Positions 1-7,460 are shown, numbered from the stretch's first letter. The stretch is DNA of 20,465 bases from Microbacteriaceae bacterium (GCA_012719255.1 JAAYAS010000046.1:1-20465), one strand, 5' to 3'. Program-made: numbers and translations. The notes: generated by a model from the sequence alone, not told the origin.

Positions 1-73
1 CGCAGCCGGGCCGGACCCGGGCGGCGGCCTCCGGGGGCCGGGCGCGGCTCGCGGGCGGTGGCGATGCGGCGCC

Positions 74-89
74 CGGGCGGGAGCGCCCG
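74..89. other. Small GC-rich hairpin
   Basis: A perfect 6-bp inverted repeat (74-79 with 84-89) around a 4-base loop, just outside the larger hairpin at 123-160. It may add to termination at this convergent or intergenic end. No gene could be supported in positions 1-122: no recognisable protein is read in any frame and the window edge cuts any upstream gene. Confidence 0.3.
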
Positions 90-122
90 ACCCCGTGCTC
101 GATGCCCCACCGCGCGGAGACG

Positions 123-160
123 ACGGCGCCGCCGCATCCGGGCGGATGCGGCGGCGCCGT
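123..160. terminator. 17-bp perfect hairpin, likely terminator of the flavodoxin operon
   Basis: Positions 123-139 pair perfectly with 144-160 around a GGGC loop. It begins 17 bases beyond the stop codon of the minus-strand flavodoxin gene, where an intrinsic terminator would lie. There is no T-run on either side, as is common for actinobacterial terminators. Being symmetrical, it could also stop transcription entering from the left. Confidence 0.65.
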
Positions 161-176
161 GCGGCGGGGCTGCGGG

Positions 177-629
177 CTACGCGCCGGCGGCCTCGAGCAC
201 GCCGGGGAGCCACTCGAGCGCGACGTCGCTCGGGAGGTCCCACGACGAGGCGTCGTGGCGGCCGTACTCGCCGACGCGCTCGGCGCCGAGCTCGGCGAGG
301 CGGCGGTCGATGATCTCGCTGCCCTGGCTGTAGGTCTCCTCGTAGAAGGTGTCGCCGAGGCCGAACATCGCGTAGCGCAGGCCCGAGAGGTCGCCCTCGA
401 AGCCGGCGAAGCGCTCGTAGAACGGCTGCGCGGTGTTCGGCAGCTCGCCCTCGCCGTGCGTCGAGCAGACGACGAGGTAGAAGCGGTCGGCGGTGAAGTC
501 GGCCGGGTCGAAGTCCTGCAGGTCGACGACCTCGGCGCTGTGCTCGCCCTCGTTGAGCTTGTCGGCGAGGTCCTGGGCGATGAGCTCCGAGTTGCCCGAC
601 TCGGTGCCGTAGAGCACGGTGATGTCCAT
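177..629 (-). CDS. Flavodoxin (FMN-binding electron carrier)
   Basis: A 150-residue single-domain flavodoxin, probably a cytosolic FMN carrier shuttling electrons from the reductase encoded just upstream to a partner enzyme. The phosphate-binding loop is YGTESGNSE at residues 7-15. The second FMN loop region is STHGEGELPNT at 56-66, and the third flavin-contact segment is FGLGDTFYE at 89-97. These resemble MioC and the FMN domain of diflavin reductases more than long-chain flavodoxins. The start at 629 is chosen because GGAGGAA lies a few bases upstream and homology begins exactly there; a longer reading to 803 overlaps the reductase gene and adds a low-complexity arginine-rich stretch. It follows the reductase gene with a 71-base gap, so the two probably form an operon. 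The divergent P450 gene makes that enzyme the likely electron acceptor; this is inference. Confidence 0.93.
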   Translation of the reverse strand: MDITVLYGTESGNSELIAQDLADKLNEGEHSAEVVDLQDFDPADFTADRFYLVVCSTHGEGELPNTAQPFYERFAGFEGDLSGLRYAMFGLGDTFYEETYSQGSEIIDRRLAELGAERVGEYGRHDASSWDLPSDVALEWLPGVLEAAGA

Positions 630-700
630 GTGAAGCGTTCCTCCGGTGATGTGGATGGGGTTCTGAGCTGGGTGAGTGACGGGGGCGGGATGCGCGCGGC

Positions 701-1975
701 TCAGCCGTGCGCGACCGCCACCATCTCGTCGTGGTCGATGAACTTGCGGCGGATGCGGTCGTCGCCGGCCTGCTTCGCCTCGGCGGTGTCGATGCGCAGC
801 CACTGCTCGAAGCTCACGGCGCGGTCGCGCACGTGCTGGGGCAGCGACTCGTAGCCGCCCCGGTCGTCGGCGATCGGGGTGCGGCCGCTCGCGACGTCGG
901 CGACGATCTCCTTCGCGACCTCGACCGAATCGGCGCGGTTCGCGGGGATCGCGCCGTGCGGGCCGCGCTTGAGCCAGCCGGCGCGGTAGAGGCCGGGCTC
1001 GAGGAAGCCGTGCTCGCTCGGGGCGAAGTCGATGTCCTCGGCGTAGTGCCAGTGGCCGGGCGCGTTGACGTCGAAGCCGATCGCCGAGATGACGGTGTCG
1101 GCCTCGATGACGGTCGGCTCGCCGGCGGGCGCCGCCGCGAGGTGCACCTTCTCGACGCGGCCGTCGCCGGTGACCCGGCCGGGTTCGGCGCCGAACACGA
1201 AGTGCACCTCGACGCGCGGGTCGTCGACCTCGAGGTCGGCGAGCGCGGCGATCGCCTGCTCGCGCTTCACGCCGAGGGCGTTGTCGGCGGCGGCGGGGGA
1301 GGTGTTCGCGTAGGTGAAGCGGACGCCCGGCACCTTCGCGAGCTCGCGCACCATCGCGACGTCGGCCTTCGCCGAGGCGATCGGCGAGCGGCTGAGCACG
1401 GTGACCCGCTTCGCGGGCGCGGCGAGGTACTGGTCGAGCGCCTCGGGGGCGACGTCGCTGCCGGCGTAGTCGTCGGCGGTCTTGATGAGGAAGCGCACCA
1501 TGTCGATGGCGACGTTGCCGGCGCCGACGACGACGACGCGCTCGCCGATGGCGGGCATCGGGATCGCGGGGCGCGGCACGGCGTTGAGCGCGTTGATGAG
1601 GTCGCCCGAGGGCAGCACGCCCTCGAGGCGCGAGCCCGGCACGCTGAGCATCCGGTCGCGCCAGCGGCCCGAGGCGAGCACGACGAGGTCGAACGCCTCG
1701 CGCAGCTCGTCGAGCGAGAGGTCGCTGCCGATCTCGATGTTGCCCGCGAAGCGCACGTCGCCGTTCGCGAACGCGCGGTCGAACTGTCGGGTGATCGCCT
1801 TCGTGTGCTGGTGGTCGGCCGCGACGCCGTAGCGGATCAGGCCGTAGGGGGCGGCGAGCCGGTCGAACACGGTGATCTCCGCGTCCTTCCAGGTGCGCTT
1901 CAGCGCCTGCGCGACGAAGCAGCCGCTCGGCCCGCTGCCGACGATCGCGATGTGCCGGGGAGTGGGTTCGGTCAT
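701..1975 (-). CDS. FprA-type ferredoxin/flavodoxin-NADP+ reductase
   Basis: A 424-residue FAD- and NADP-binding reductase of the adrenodoxin-reductase/FprA family, expected to pass electrons from NADPH to a ferredoxin or flavodoxin in the cytosol. The FAD-binding Rossmann motif is GSGPSG at residues 13-18, followed by the family-typical APYGLIRYGVAADH at about 42-55. The NADP-binding motif is GAGNVAID at 151-158. Near the C-terminus GWLKRGPHGAIPANRADS matches the conserved FAD-contact segment of this family. The ATG at 1975 has GGAAGGA upstream and puts the dinucleotide fold where it belongs; the open frame extends to 2074 but that part is unlike any family member. It is first gene of a minus-strand unit with the flavodoxin, divergent from the P450. 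Its length is slightly below the about 450 residues usual for FprA. Confidence 0.93.
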   Translation of the reverse strand: MTEPTPRHIAIVGSGPSGCFVAQALKRTWKDAEITVFDRLAAPYGLIRYGVAADHQHTKAITRQFDRAFANGDVRFAGNIEIGSDLSLDELREAFDLVVLASGRWRDRMLSVPGSRLEGVLPSGDLINALNAVPRPAIPMPAIGERVVVVGAGNVAIDMVRFLIKTADDYAGSDVAPEALDQYLAAPAKRVTVLSRSPIASAKADVAMVRELAKVPGVRFTYANTSPAAADNALGVKREQAIAALADLEVDDPRVEVHFVFGAEPGRVTGDGRVEKVHLAAAPAGEPTVIEADTVISAIGFDVNAPGHWHYAEDIDFAPSEHGFLEPGLYRAGWLKRGPHGAIPANRADSVEVAKEIVADVASGRTPIADDRGGYESLPQHVRDRAVSFEQWLRIDTAEAKQAGDDRIRRKFIDHDEMVAVAHG

Positions 1976-2266
1976 CCGGGGGTCCTTCCGCCGTTGGAGC
2001 CTCGACCCGGGCCCGGTGCCCGGCCGGCGCAGCGCTGCGCCGACGGTCGAGTAAAAGATCTGTTTCTCGATCATTACCTATCCGTGCGCATCGGGCAAGT
2101 GCATCCGGGGCCCGTCTCGGCCGGGAGGCACCGCCTGCATGAGTTCCGTGATTTCCGATCCCGGGGTTGCACGGTGCCGCGGGCTGTGATTCTATTCACT
2201 CACCAACGAAGGTTTAGTCGCCCGGTCTCAGTGCAGAGGTCGAGGAGCGACGAGAAAGGGCAAGTG
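1976..2266. promoter_or_regulatory. Divergent promoter region of reductase-flavodoxin and P450 operons
   Basis: A 291-base non-coding region separating the two divergent starts. It holds two AT-rich islands unusual for this DNA: about 2049-2080, nearer the reductase gene, and about 2186-2218, nearer the P450 gene. On the plus strand TTGCAC at 2167-2172 could be a -35 box, but no convincing TAnnnT -10 lies at the right distance. A CRP/GlxR-like palindrome sits at 2185-2200 (listed separately). Leader lengths would be roughly 70-100 bases for the reductase gene and 50-70 for the P450. Exact promoters cannot be assigned from sequence alone. Confidence 0.55.
2185..2200 (+). promoter_or_regulatory. 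CRP/GlxR-like operator upstream of the P450 gene
   Basis: The sequence TGTGATTCTATTCACT matches the CRP-family consensus TGTGA-N6-TCACA at 9 of the 10 defined bases. It lies 67-82 bases upstream of the P450 start codon, in an AT-rich island. In Corynebacterium and relatives such sites bind GlxR, a cAMP-responsive global regulator of carbon catabolism. Binding here is inferred, not shown. Confidence 0.55.
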
Positions 2267-3475
2267 ATGAGCCTTACCGGAACCCCCACCGAACTGCCGT
2301 ACTTCGACATCTCCGACCCGTCGTTCTCGATGTCGTCGGAGGCCGTCCGCGACGCCCGCGAGCAGTCGTGGATCGCGAGGACCAACTACGGCTACGCCGT
2401 CCTCCGCTACAAGGAGGTCGAGGAGCTGCTGAAGAGCCCCAAGCTCTCGCAGGGCTCGGCGAAGTGGCCCGACCACCACGGCGTGCACTCGGGCATCTTC
2501 TACGAGTGGTGGTCGAAGAACCTCCTCGTGCTCGAGGGCGACGAGCACCACCGCATCCGGCGCCTGCTCAACCCGGCGTTCTCGCCGACCGCCGCGCGCC
2601 GGCTCATGCCCGAGTTCGTCGCGCTCGCCGAGGAGCTCGTCGACGGCTTCATCGACAAGGGCGAGGCCGAGTTCGTCGCCGACTTCTCGGAGCCGTTCGC
2701 GACCCGCGCGCTGTGCATCATGCTCGGCCTCGACCACAAGCACTGGCAGTTCATCGCCGAGCACGCGAACACGATCGGCTACGCCCTGAGCATCACCATC
2801 AAGGAGGACATCGACCGCGTCGACGCCTCGGTGAAGGAGCTCTACGACTTCGTCGAGGAGCTCATCCAGGAGCGCACCGCGAACCCCGGCCAGGACGTCG
2901 TCTCGCGCCTCGTGCAGTTCAGCGAGTCGGGCGACAAGCTCTCGGGCGAGGAGCTCCGCAACGCGATCGTGCTCATGCTCTTCGGCGGCATGGACACCAC
3001 CCGCAACCAGCTCGGCCTCGCGCTGCAGACCTTCATCCGCAACCCCGAGGAGTGGGAGAAGCTCGCCGCCGACCCCGAGCTCGCCGGCCCCGCCCTCGAG
3101 GAGGCGCTGCGCGTCAACCCGACCACCCGCTGGGTCACCCGCGAGGTCGTCGAGGCGTTCGAGTTCGAGGGGGTCGAGTTCGAGCCGGGCACCACGGTGC
3201 ACCTGTTCACCTACACCTCGGGCAACGACCCGGTCGCCTACCCCGACGGCGAGGTCGACATCACCGCGACCGACCGCAAGCCGCACTTCACCTTCGGCGG
3301 CGGCGTGCACCACTGCCTCGGCCACTACATCGCCCGCGCCGACATGTCGGCCGCGCTGCCGGTGCTCGCCAAGCGCCTCACGAACATCCAGTGCCCCGGC
3401 GGTGACGAGTGGCTGCCCGACTCGGGCAACACCGGCCCCGTCAAGTACCCCATCACCTTCGACAAGCGCGCCTGA
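2267..3475 (+). CDS. Cytochrome P450 (class I bacterial, soluble)
   Basis: A 402-residue soluble cytochrome P450, the usual length for bacterial members, with no membrane anchor. The heme-binding loop FGGGVHHCLGHYIAR carries the axial cysteine at residue 350. The I-helix oxygen-activation motif is GGMDTT with Asp243 and Thr244, and the K-helix ExxR motif is Glu279-Ala-Leu-Arg282. The ATG at 2267 is preceded by GAGAAAGGG. The neighbours (glutamine-synthetase-like ligase, PuuD-type hydrolases, aldehyde dehydrogenase, amine/amino-acid permease) suggest it hydroxylates the carbon next to nitrogen in an amine or gamma-glutamylated amine, giving an aldehyde after ring opening or dealkylation. This recalls PipA/MorA (CYP151) of mycobacterial piperidine and morpholine breakdown, which also lie beside a glutamine-synthetase-like gene. 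Membership of that P450 family cannot be settled here. Electrons probably come from the divergent FprA and flavodoxin genes, as no ferredoxin gene is present. Confidence 0.96.
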   Translation: MSLTGTPTELPYFDISDPSFSMSSEAVRDAREQSWIARTNYGYAVLRYKEVEELLKSPKLSQGSAKWPDHHGVHSGIFYEWWSKNLLVLEGDEHHRIRRLLNPAFSPTAARRLMPEFVALAEELVDGFIDKGEAEFVADFSEPFATRALCIMLGLDHKHWQFIAEHANTIGYALSITIKEDIDRVDASVKELYDFVEELIQERTANPGQDVVSRLVQFSESGDKLSGEELRNAIVLMLFGGMDTTRNQLGLALQTFIRNPEEWEKLAADPELAGPALEEALRVNPTTRWVTREVVEAFEFEGVEFEPGTTVHLFTYTSGNDPVAYPDGEVDITATDRKPHFTFGGGVHHCLGHYIARADMSAALPVLAKRLTNIQCPGGDEWLPDSGNTGPVKYPITFDKRA

Positions 3476-3523
3476 GCGGCGCCGTCGAACCGACGTTCCA
3501 CAATCAGAGAGACAAGGACACCG

Positions 3524-5011
3524 ATGTCCATCACCGACAACATCGTGCAGAACCTCGACGGCGAGCCGCACCTGAAGAAGCTCATCGAGGACGCCGGCCT
3601 CAAGGGCAGCAACCTCACCGACACCTACCACGAGGCCGTCGACGAGGCGCTCGGCGACAACGACGCCCTCGGCCGCCACATCGAGGCGAACCTCCAGGAC
3701 GACACCGTCGAGCAGGTCAAGGAGGCGATCGAGCGCTCGGGCGTGAAGTACCTCTACTACATGATCCCGACCCTCGGCTCGCGCACCGTGGCGAAGATGG
3801 TGCCCGCGAAGCACATCGTCCGCAACCTCGAGAAGGGCATCAGCTTCCACCGCACCGCCCTCAGCGACCTGCAGACCGACATCTTCGGCAACCTCATCGG
3901 CGGCGGCGTCGAGGCGAAGGAGTTCGTCGGCATCCCGCAGCCCGAGACCTTCCAGCAGCTGCCCTGGGACGGCGAGGTCGGCCGCATCTTCTGCGCCGCC
4001 TACGAGCCCACCCACCTCCCCGAGGTCGGCGGCCGCCCGAACGCGGTCGACTCGCGCGCGAACATGCAGCGCACCCACCAGCTGTTCAAGGACGTCTTCG
4101 GCCTCACCATGAAGTCGGGCACCGAGCCCGAGATGGTGTGGGCGGGCAAGTCGATCGAGCCGAACCTCATCCCGGGCCACAGCCCCGCCTACCAGGTCGA
4201 GAACCTCGAGGTGATGCGCCCGATCTTCAAGCGGCTCGAGGAGTACTGCGAGGCGCTCGACTTCGACATGATCGAGGGCGACTACGAGGACAAGGGCCAG
4301 ATCGAGCTGAACTGGAACTTCGACGAGATCGAGCGCACCGCCGACCGACTCGTCACCTACCGCCAGGTCTGCTCGCAGGTCGCGCGCGAGTTCGACGTCG
4401 AGGCGAGCTTCATGCCGAAGCCCTACCTCGGCTCGATGGGCAACGGCTGCCACCACAACATCTCGCTGTGGACCGAGGACGGCACGAACACGTTCATTCT
4501 CCCCGGCGTCAGCGAGCTCCACATGTCGCAGCTCGGCCGCTGGGCGATCGGCGGCATCCTCAAGCACGCCCCCGGCATGATGCTCGTGATGGCGTCGACG
4601 GTGAACTCGTACAAGCGCTTCTGGGACCCGGGCCAGTTCGCCCCGGCCCGCGCGAACTGGGGTCTCGACGACCGCGGCTCGCTCGTGCGCATCTCGGCGA
4701 ACGGCCGCGCGGAGGTCCGCGTGCCCGACTCGGCCGTGAACCCCTACCTCTCGCACGCGCTGCTCATCGCGGCGATCGCCGACGGCATCGGCAACCAGAT
4801 CGAGCCGCCGAAGGCGGGCGAGGCCGGCGAGGCCCTGCCGCTCTCGCTCGGCGAGGCGATCGACGCGTTCCGCGCCGACGACTACCTCCAGCGCGCGCTG
4901 CCCGACAAGCTCGCCGAGATCTACCTCGAGATGAAGGCCGACGAGTGGGCCCGCTACAGCGGCGCCGTCACCCAGTGGGAGTTCGACCAGTACTGGCAGG
5001 CGATCCCGTGA
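3524..5011 (+). CDS. Glutamine-synthetase-like gamma-glutamyl-amine ligase
   Basis: A 495-residue member of the glutamine synthetase superfamily, in the branch that joins glutamate to amines other than ammonia (compare PuuA, GlnA3/GlnA4, IpuC). ATP-grasp-like GS signatures are in order: the EPE pair in GTEPEMVW for two metal-binding glutamates, EGDYEDKGQIE for two more, FMPKPYLGSMGNGCHHNISLW starting near residue 296 (ATP-binding signature with Lys299 and His310), NSYKRF, and AEVRVPDSAVNPYL near the end. The second histidine of the usual GMHxH motif is Asn312. No Tyr of the adenylylation type is evident. The ATG at 3524 has an AAGGA box; it follows the P450 by 48 bases and its stop overlaps the next GTG (GTGA), so the genes are cotranscribed. 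The genome's true glutamine synthetases are not in the window. The amine substrate is unknown. Confidence 0.93.
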   Translation: MSITDNIVQNLDGEPHLKKLIEDAGLKGSNLTDTYHEAVDEALGDNDALGRHIEANLQDDTVEQVKEAIERSGVKYLYYMIPTLGSRTVAKMVPAKHIVRNLEKGISFHRTALSDLQTDIFGNLIGGGVEAKEFVGIPQPETFQQLPWDGEVGRIFCAAYEPTHLPEVGGRPNAVDSRANMQRTHQLFKDVFGLTMKSGTEPEMVWAGKSIEPNLIPGHSPAYQVENLEVMRPIFKRLEEYCEALDFDMIEGDYEDKGQIELNWNFDEIERTADRLVTYRQVCSQVAREFDVEASFMPKPYLGSMGNGCHHNISLWTEDGTNTFILPGVSELHMSQLGRWAIGGILKHAPGMMLVMASTVNSYKRFWDPGQFAPARANWGLDDRGSLVRISANGRAEVRVPDSAVNPYLSHALLIAAIADGIGNQIEPPKAGEAGEALPLSLGEAIDAFRADDYLQRALPDKLAEIYLEMKADEWARYSGAVTQWEFDQYWQAIP

Positions 5012-5736
5012 CCGGCCGCCAGCAGATCCGCTTCGCCTGCATCGACTCCGAGGCGGCGCCCCTGTTCGACGCCTCCCGCGACGGCGGCATCACCCGCACC
5101 GGCTACGAGCCGGAGGTCGCGCAGCTCGTCGCCGACGAGCTCGGCCTCGAGCTCGTCTGGCACATCGTGCCGTGGGACGAGATGATCCCCGCCGTGCAGC
5201 GCGGCGAGGCCGACGCCGTCTGGTGCGGTCAGGGCATCATCCCCTCGCGCCAGGAGCAGGTCGACTTCACCCGCCCCTACGCGGTGTTCGACGAGGCGGT
5301 GCTCGTGCGCGCCGGCGACCCGGCCCGCTCGCCGGAGGACCTGCGCGGCTACCGCGTCGCGGCGATCGAGGGGAGCGCGAACATGCGCCTCGCCGAGACG
5401 TTCCCCGGCGCCGAGCTCGTGCCCTTCGGCGCCAGCGACGACGTGTTCGCCGACATGATCGAGGCCGTGCGCTCGGGCGAGGTCGACGCGATGGTCGACG
5501 ACGACCTCGTCACCGTGCCGCTCGGCGACGAGCCCGACTTCGACCTCGCGTTCGTCGCCCCGACCCGCAACCCGTGGGGCGTCGGCGTCTCGAAGGAGAA
5601 CCACGAGCTGCTCGCCGCGCTCGACGGCGCGCTCGCGAAGGTGATCGCCGACGGCCGGCTCCGCGCGGTGTGGGAGAAGTGGCTCACGAACCTCCCGTAC
5701 CCCGCCGAGTCGCTCGACGCCGGGCGGCCCTCGTGA
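5008..5736 (+). CDS. Solute-binding-protein family 3 fold protein lacking a signal peptide
   Basis: A 242-residue protein of the amino-acid-type periplasmic binding protein family (SBP_bac_3), with the typical order: GYEPEVAQLVADELGLEL near residues 32-49, WDEMIPAVQRGEADAVW at 56-72, IIPSRQEQVDFTRPY at 77-91 (Arg81 aligns with the carboxylate-binding arginine of such proteins), and GEVDAMVDDDL in the second lobe. The first residues, starting MTGRQQIRFACID, go straight into the first beta strand: there is no signal peptide, lipobox or membrane segment. The GTG at 5008 overlaps the ligase stop, and its own stop overlaps the next GTG, so no longer start is plausible. No ABC permease or ATPase gene is nearby. 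It is therefore probably cytosolic and either binds a pathway intermediate, senses it, or has become an enzyme, as cyclohexadienyl dehydratase did from this fold. Which of these is unknown. Confidence 0.85.
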   Translation: MTGRQQIRFACIDSEAAPLFDASRDGGITRTGYEPEVAQLVADELGLELVWHIVPWDEMIPAVQRGEADAVWCGQGIIPSRQEQVDFTRPYAVFDEAVLVRAGDPARSPEDLRGYRVAAIEGSANMRLAETFPGAELVPFGASDDVFADMIEAVRSGEVDAMVDDDLVTVPLGDEPDFDLAFVAPTRNPWGVGVSKENHELLAALDGALAKVIADGRLRAVWEKWLTNLPYPAESLDAGRPS

Positions 5737-6467
5737 CCGAGCGCCGGCCGCTCATCGCGGTGCCGGCCATGTGGTCGGCGAAGATCCAGGGGCTGCGCTA
5801 CTCGGGCACGGCCGTCGCGAACGCGGTGCTCACGAGCATCGTCCGCGCCGGCGGCGAGCCGCTCGTGCTCACCCCGGCGACCGAGTTCGGGGCCTGGGAC
5901 GTCATCGACGGCATCGTCGTGCCGGGCGGGGCCGACATCGACCCCGCCCGCTACGGCGCCGTCGCCGACGAGCACGACTGGCGCACCGACTTCGACGGCC
6001 AGGACGACGCGGATGCGCGCGCCCTGAAGGCCGCGGAGGAGCACGGCATCCCCGCCCTGCTCATCTGCCGCGGGATGCAGCTGTGGAACGTCGAGCGCGG
6101 CGGCACGATGGTGCAGCACCTGCCCGAGGAGCCGCAGCAGCACGTCGGCACGATCCACGACGTCGACATCACCGTCGGCTCGGTGCTCGCGAGCGCCCTC
6201 GGCGGCCGGTCGACCGTCGACGTGTCGAGCTACCACCACCAGGGCGTCGGCGAGCTCGGCGAGGGCCTCGTCGTCGTGTCGCGCGCCGCCGACGGCACGA
6301 TCGAGGCGATCGAGGACCCGGCCCACGAGATCGTCGCGGTGCAGTGGCACCCCGAGGACCGCGCCGCCGACGGCCCCGCCGGGACCGGCGACGGCGAGGT
6401 CAACACCGACCAGCAGCTCTTCGACTGGGTCGTCGAGCGCGCCCGCCGGCGCGCCGACGCCCGCTGA
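5733..6467 (+). CDS. Class I glutamine amidotransferase-like gamma-glutamyl hydrolase (PuuD-type), copy 1
   Basis: A 244-residue peptidase C26 family protein, like PuuD gamma-glutamyl-GABA hydrolase, which would release glutamate from a gamma-glutamyl conjugate in the cytosol. The nucleophile Cys112 is in LLICRGMQLWN, and the His206 and Glu208 pair is in VQWHPED. VVPGGADIDPARYG near residue 70 is the family-typical oxyanion-hole region. Translation starts at a GTG that overlaps the preceding TGA (GTGA), showing tight coupling with the binding-fold gene. It is clearly more distant from the next two copies than they are from each other. A hairpin 28 bases beyond its stop may reduce readthrough to the next gene. 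Confidence 0.92.
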   Translation: MTERRPLIAVPAMWSAKIQGLRYSGTAVANAVLTSIVRAGGEPLVLTPATEFGAWDVIDGIVVPGGADIDPARYGAVADEHDWRTDFDGQDDADARALKAAEEHGIPALLICRGMQLWNVERGGTMVQHLPEEPQQHVGTIHDVDITVGSVLASALGGRSTVDVSSYHHQGVGELGEGLVVVSRAADGTIEAIEDPAHEIVAVQWHPEDRAADGPAGTGDGEVNTDQQLFDWVVERARRRADAR

Positions 6468-6494
6468 CGAGCCCACCGGCGCCTCACCGGCGAG

Positions 6495-6516
6495 GCCCGC
6501 TCCTTCCGGGGCGGGC
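6495..6516 (+). terminator. Hairpin after PuuD-like copy 1
   Basis: A 9-bp stem (6495-6503 with 6508-6516, including one G-T wobble) closes a TTCC loop. It is followed by TTCG and no real T-run. It lies in the 160-base spacer before the second hydrolase gene, so it may be a partial terminator or an RNA stabiliser within the operon. Confidence 0.45.
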
Positions 6517-6536
6517 TTCGCCGATGCCGGAGGTCG

Positions 6537-6593
6537 TCGAGCCTGCCGAAGGCCCCTGAGCTTGTCGAGGGGCCCGCACTCCGACAGGCTTAG
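6537..6593. repeat. Degenerate intergenic repeats related to CTCCGACAGGCTCAG
   Basis: Three copies lie in this spacer: two reversed (6537-6552 and 6555-6570) and one direct (6579-6593). The second and third face each other and can fold into an imperfect hairpin. The same motif recurs in the next spacer at 7461-7508. Similar CTTCGACAGGCTCAG words are, from memory, common between genes of related actinobacteria. Confidence 0.55.
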
Positions 6594-6627
6594 TGCTCAG
6601 GTTCCCTCCCAGAGAAAGCGCATCCGC

Positions 6628-7449
6628 ATGACCGCATCCGAGCCCGTCGCCCCGCTCACCGTCGACGAGGTGCTCCCCGACGCCGTGCGCCGGGGCGCAG
6701 GCGATGTCGACCTCGCCGTCGTCGGCCAGCTCAACACCCCCGGGCAGACCCGCTCGACCGTGCGCGGCACCCGCGACCTCACGCGGGCCGCGCTCGAGAC
6801 GCTCGCCGAGCTCGGCGCCCGCATCCGGTTCTACGACGTCGCCGACGACGCCGAACCCGACTACGCGGCGATCCGCGCCGCCGACGGCATCGTCGTGCTC
6901 GGCGGCGGCGACGTGGAGGCCTCGCGCTACGGCCACGTCGGCGAGGTGCCGAACGAGTACGGCGTCGACCCCCGCAGCGACGAGCGGCAGCTGCGCGTCT
7001 TCGACGACGCCTTCGACGACGACGCCGCCCTCCTCGCGATCTGCCGCGGCTCGCAGCTGCTCAACGTCTCGCGCGGCGGCACGCTCATCCCCGACCTGAA
7101 TCCGCACCACCTCCACCGGGGCGGCAAGGGCGAGCCGCTGTTCAAGGACGAGGAGGTCGCGCTCGTCGAGGGCTCGATCGTTCGCCGCATCCACGGCGAC
7201 CGCGACCGGCTCGTCGTGCGCAACGGCCACCACCAGGCGGTCGGCGAGGTCGCCCCCGGCCTGCGCGCCACGGCGCTCGCCGCCGACGGCGTCGTCGAGG
7301 GCACCGAGGCCGTCGACCGCACCTGGATCATCGGCGTGCAGTGGCACCCCGAGGAGGCCGCCGCCGATCCCGACGACCGGCGGGCGATCTTCGCCGCGAT
7401 CGTCGACGAGGCGCGCCGCCGCCGCGACGCCCGCAGCGCATCCGCCTGA
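6628..7449 (+). CDS. PuuD-type gamma-glutamyl hydrolase, copy 2
   Basis: A 273-residue class I glutamine-amidotransferase-like hydrolase. The triad is Cys139 in LLAICRGSQLLNV, with His240 and Glu242 in VQWHPEE. Compared with copy 1 it has an extra N-terminal segment of about 25 residues and the block VVLGGGDVEASRYG in place of VVPGGADIDPARYG, and a characteristic GEVPNEYGVDPRSDERQL segment. The ATG at 6628 follows AGAGAAAG and agrees with the start of copy 3. An upstream ATG-type start at 6562 would translate the intergenic repeat and is rejected. It is a close paralogue of the next gene, with long identical stretches, so the two come from tandem duplication. Its 160-base upstream spacer contains a hairpin and repeats, so expression may be partly separate from the first four genes of the operon. 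Confidence 0.92.
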   Translation: MTASEPVAPLTVDEVLPDAVRRGAGDVDLAVVGQLNTPGQTRSTVRGTRDLTRAALETLAELGARIRFYDVADDAEPDYAAIRAADGIVVLGGGDVEASRYGHVGEVPNEYGVDPRSDERQLRVFDDAFDDDAALLAICRGSQLLNVSRGGTLIPDLNPHHLHRGGKGEPLFKDEEVALVEGSIVRRIHGDRDRLVVRNGHHQAVGEVAPGLRATALAADGVVEGTEAVDRTWIIGVQWHPEEAAADPDDRRAIFAAIVDEARRRRDARSASA

Positions 7450-7460
7450 GCCCGACGGGG

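Noticed and set aside
630..803. N-terminal extension of the flavodoxin
   Set aside because: It overlaps the reductase gene, is arginine-rich and unlike any flavodoxin, while the ATG at 629 has GGAGGAA and starts at the first beta strand.
1976..2266. Riboswitch in the divergent promoter region
   Set aside because: No recognisable aptamer core or terminator/antiterminator pair was found; only the CRP-like palindrome and AT-rich patches stand out.
707..3475. 922-residue open frame on the plus strand beginning opposite the reductase gene
   Set aside because: Only its 3' part, from 2267, is real (the P450). The upstream part is the antisense of the reductase gene and is a stop-free artefact of high GC with Arg/Val/Ala/Asp bias.
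2228..4756. 842-residue minus-strand open frame opposite the P450 and ligase genes
   Set aside because: Composition is the typical mirror of a GC-rich coding strand, with no recognisable domain, and both opposing genes have clear catalytic motifs.
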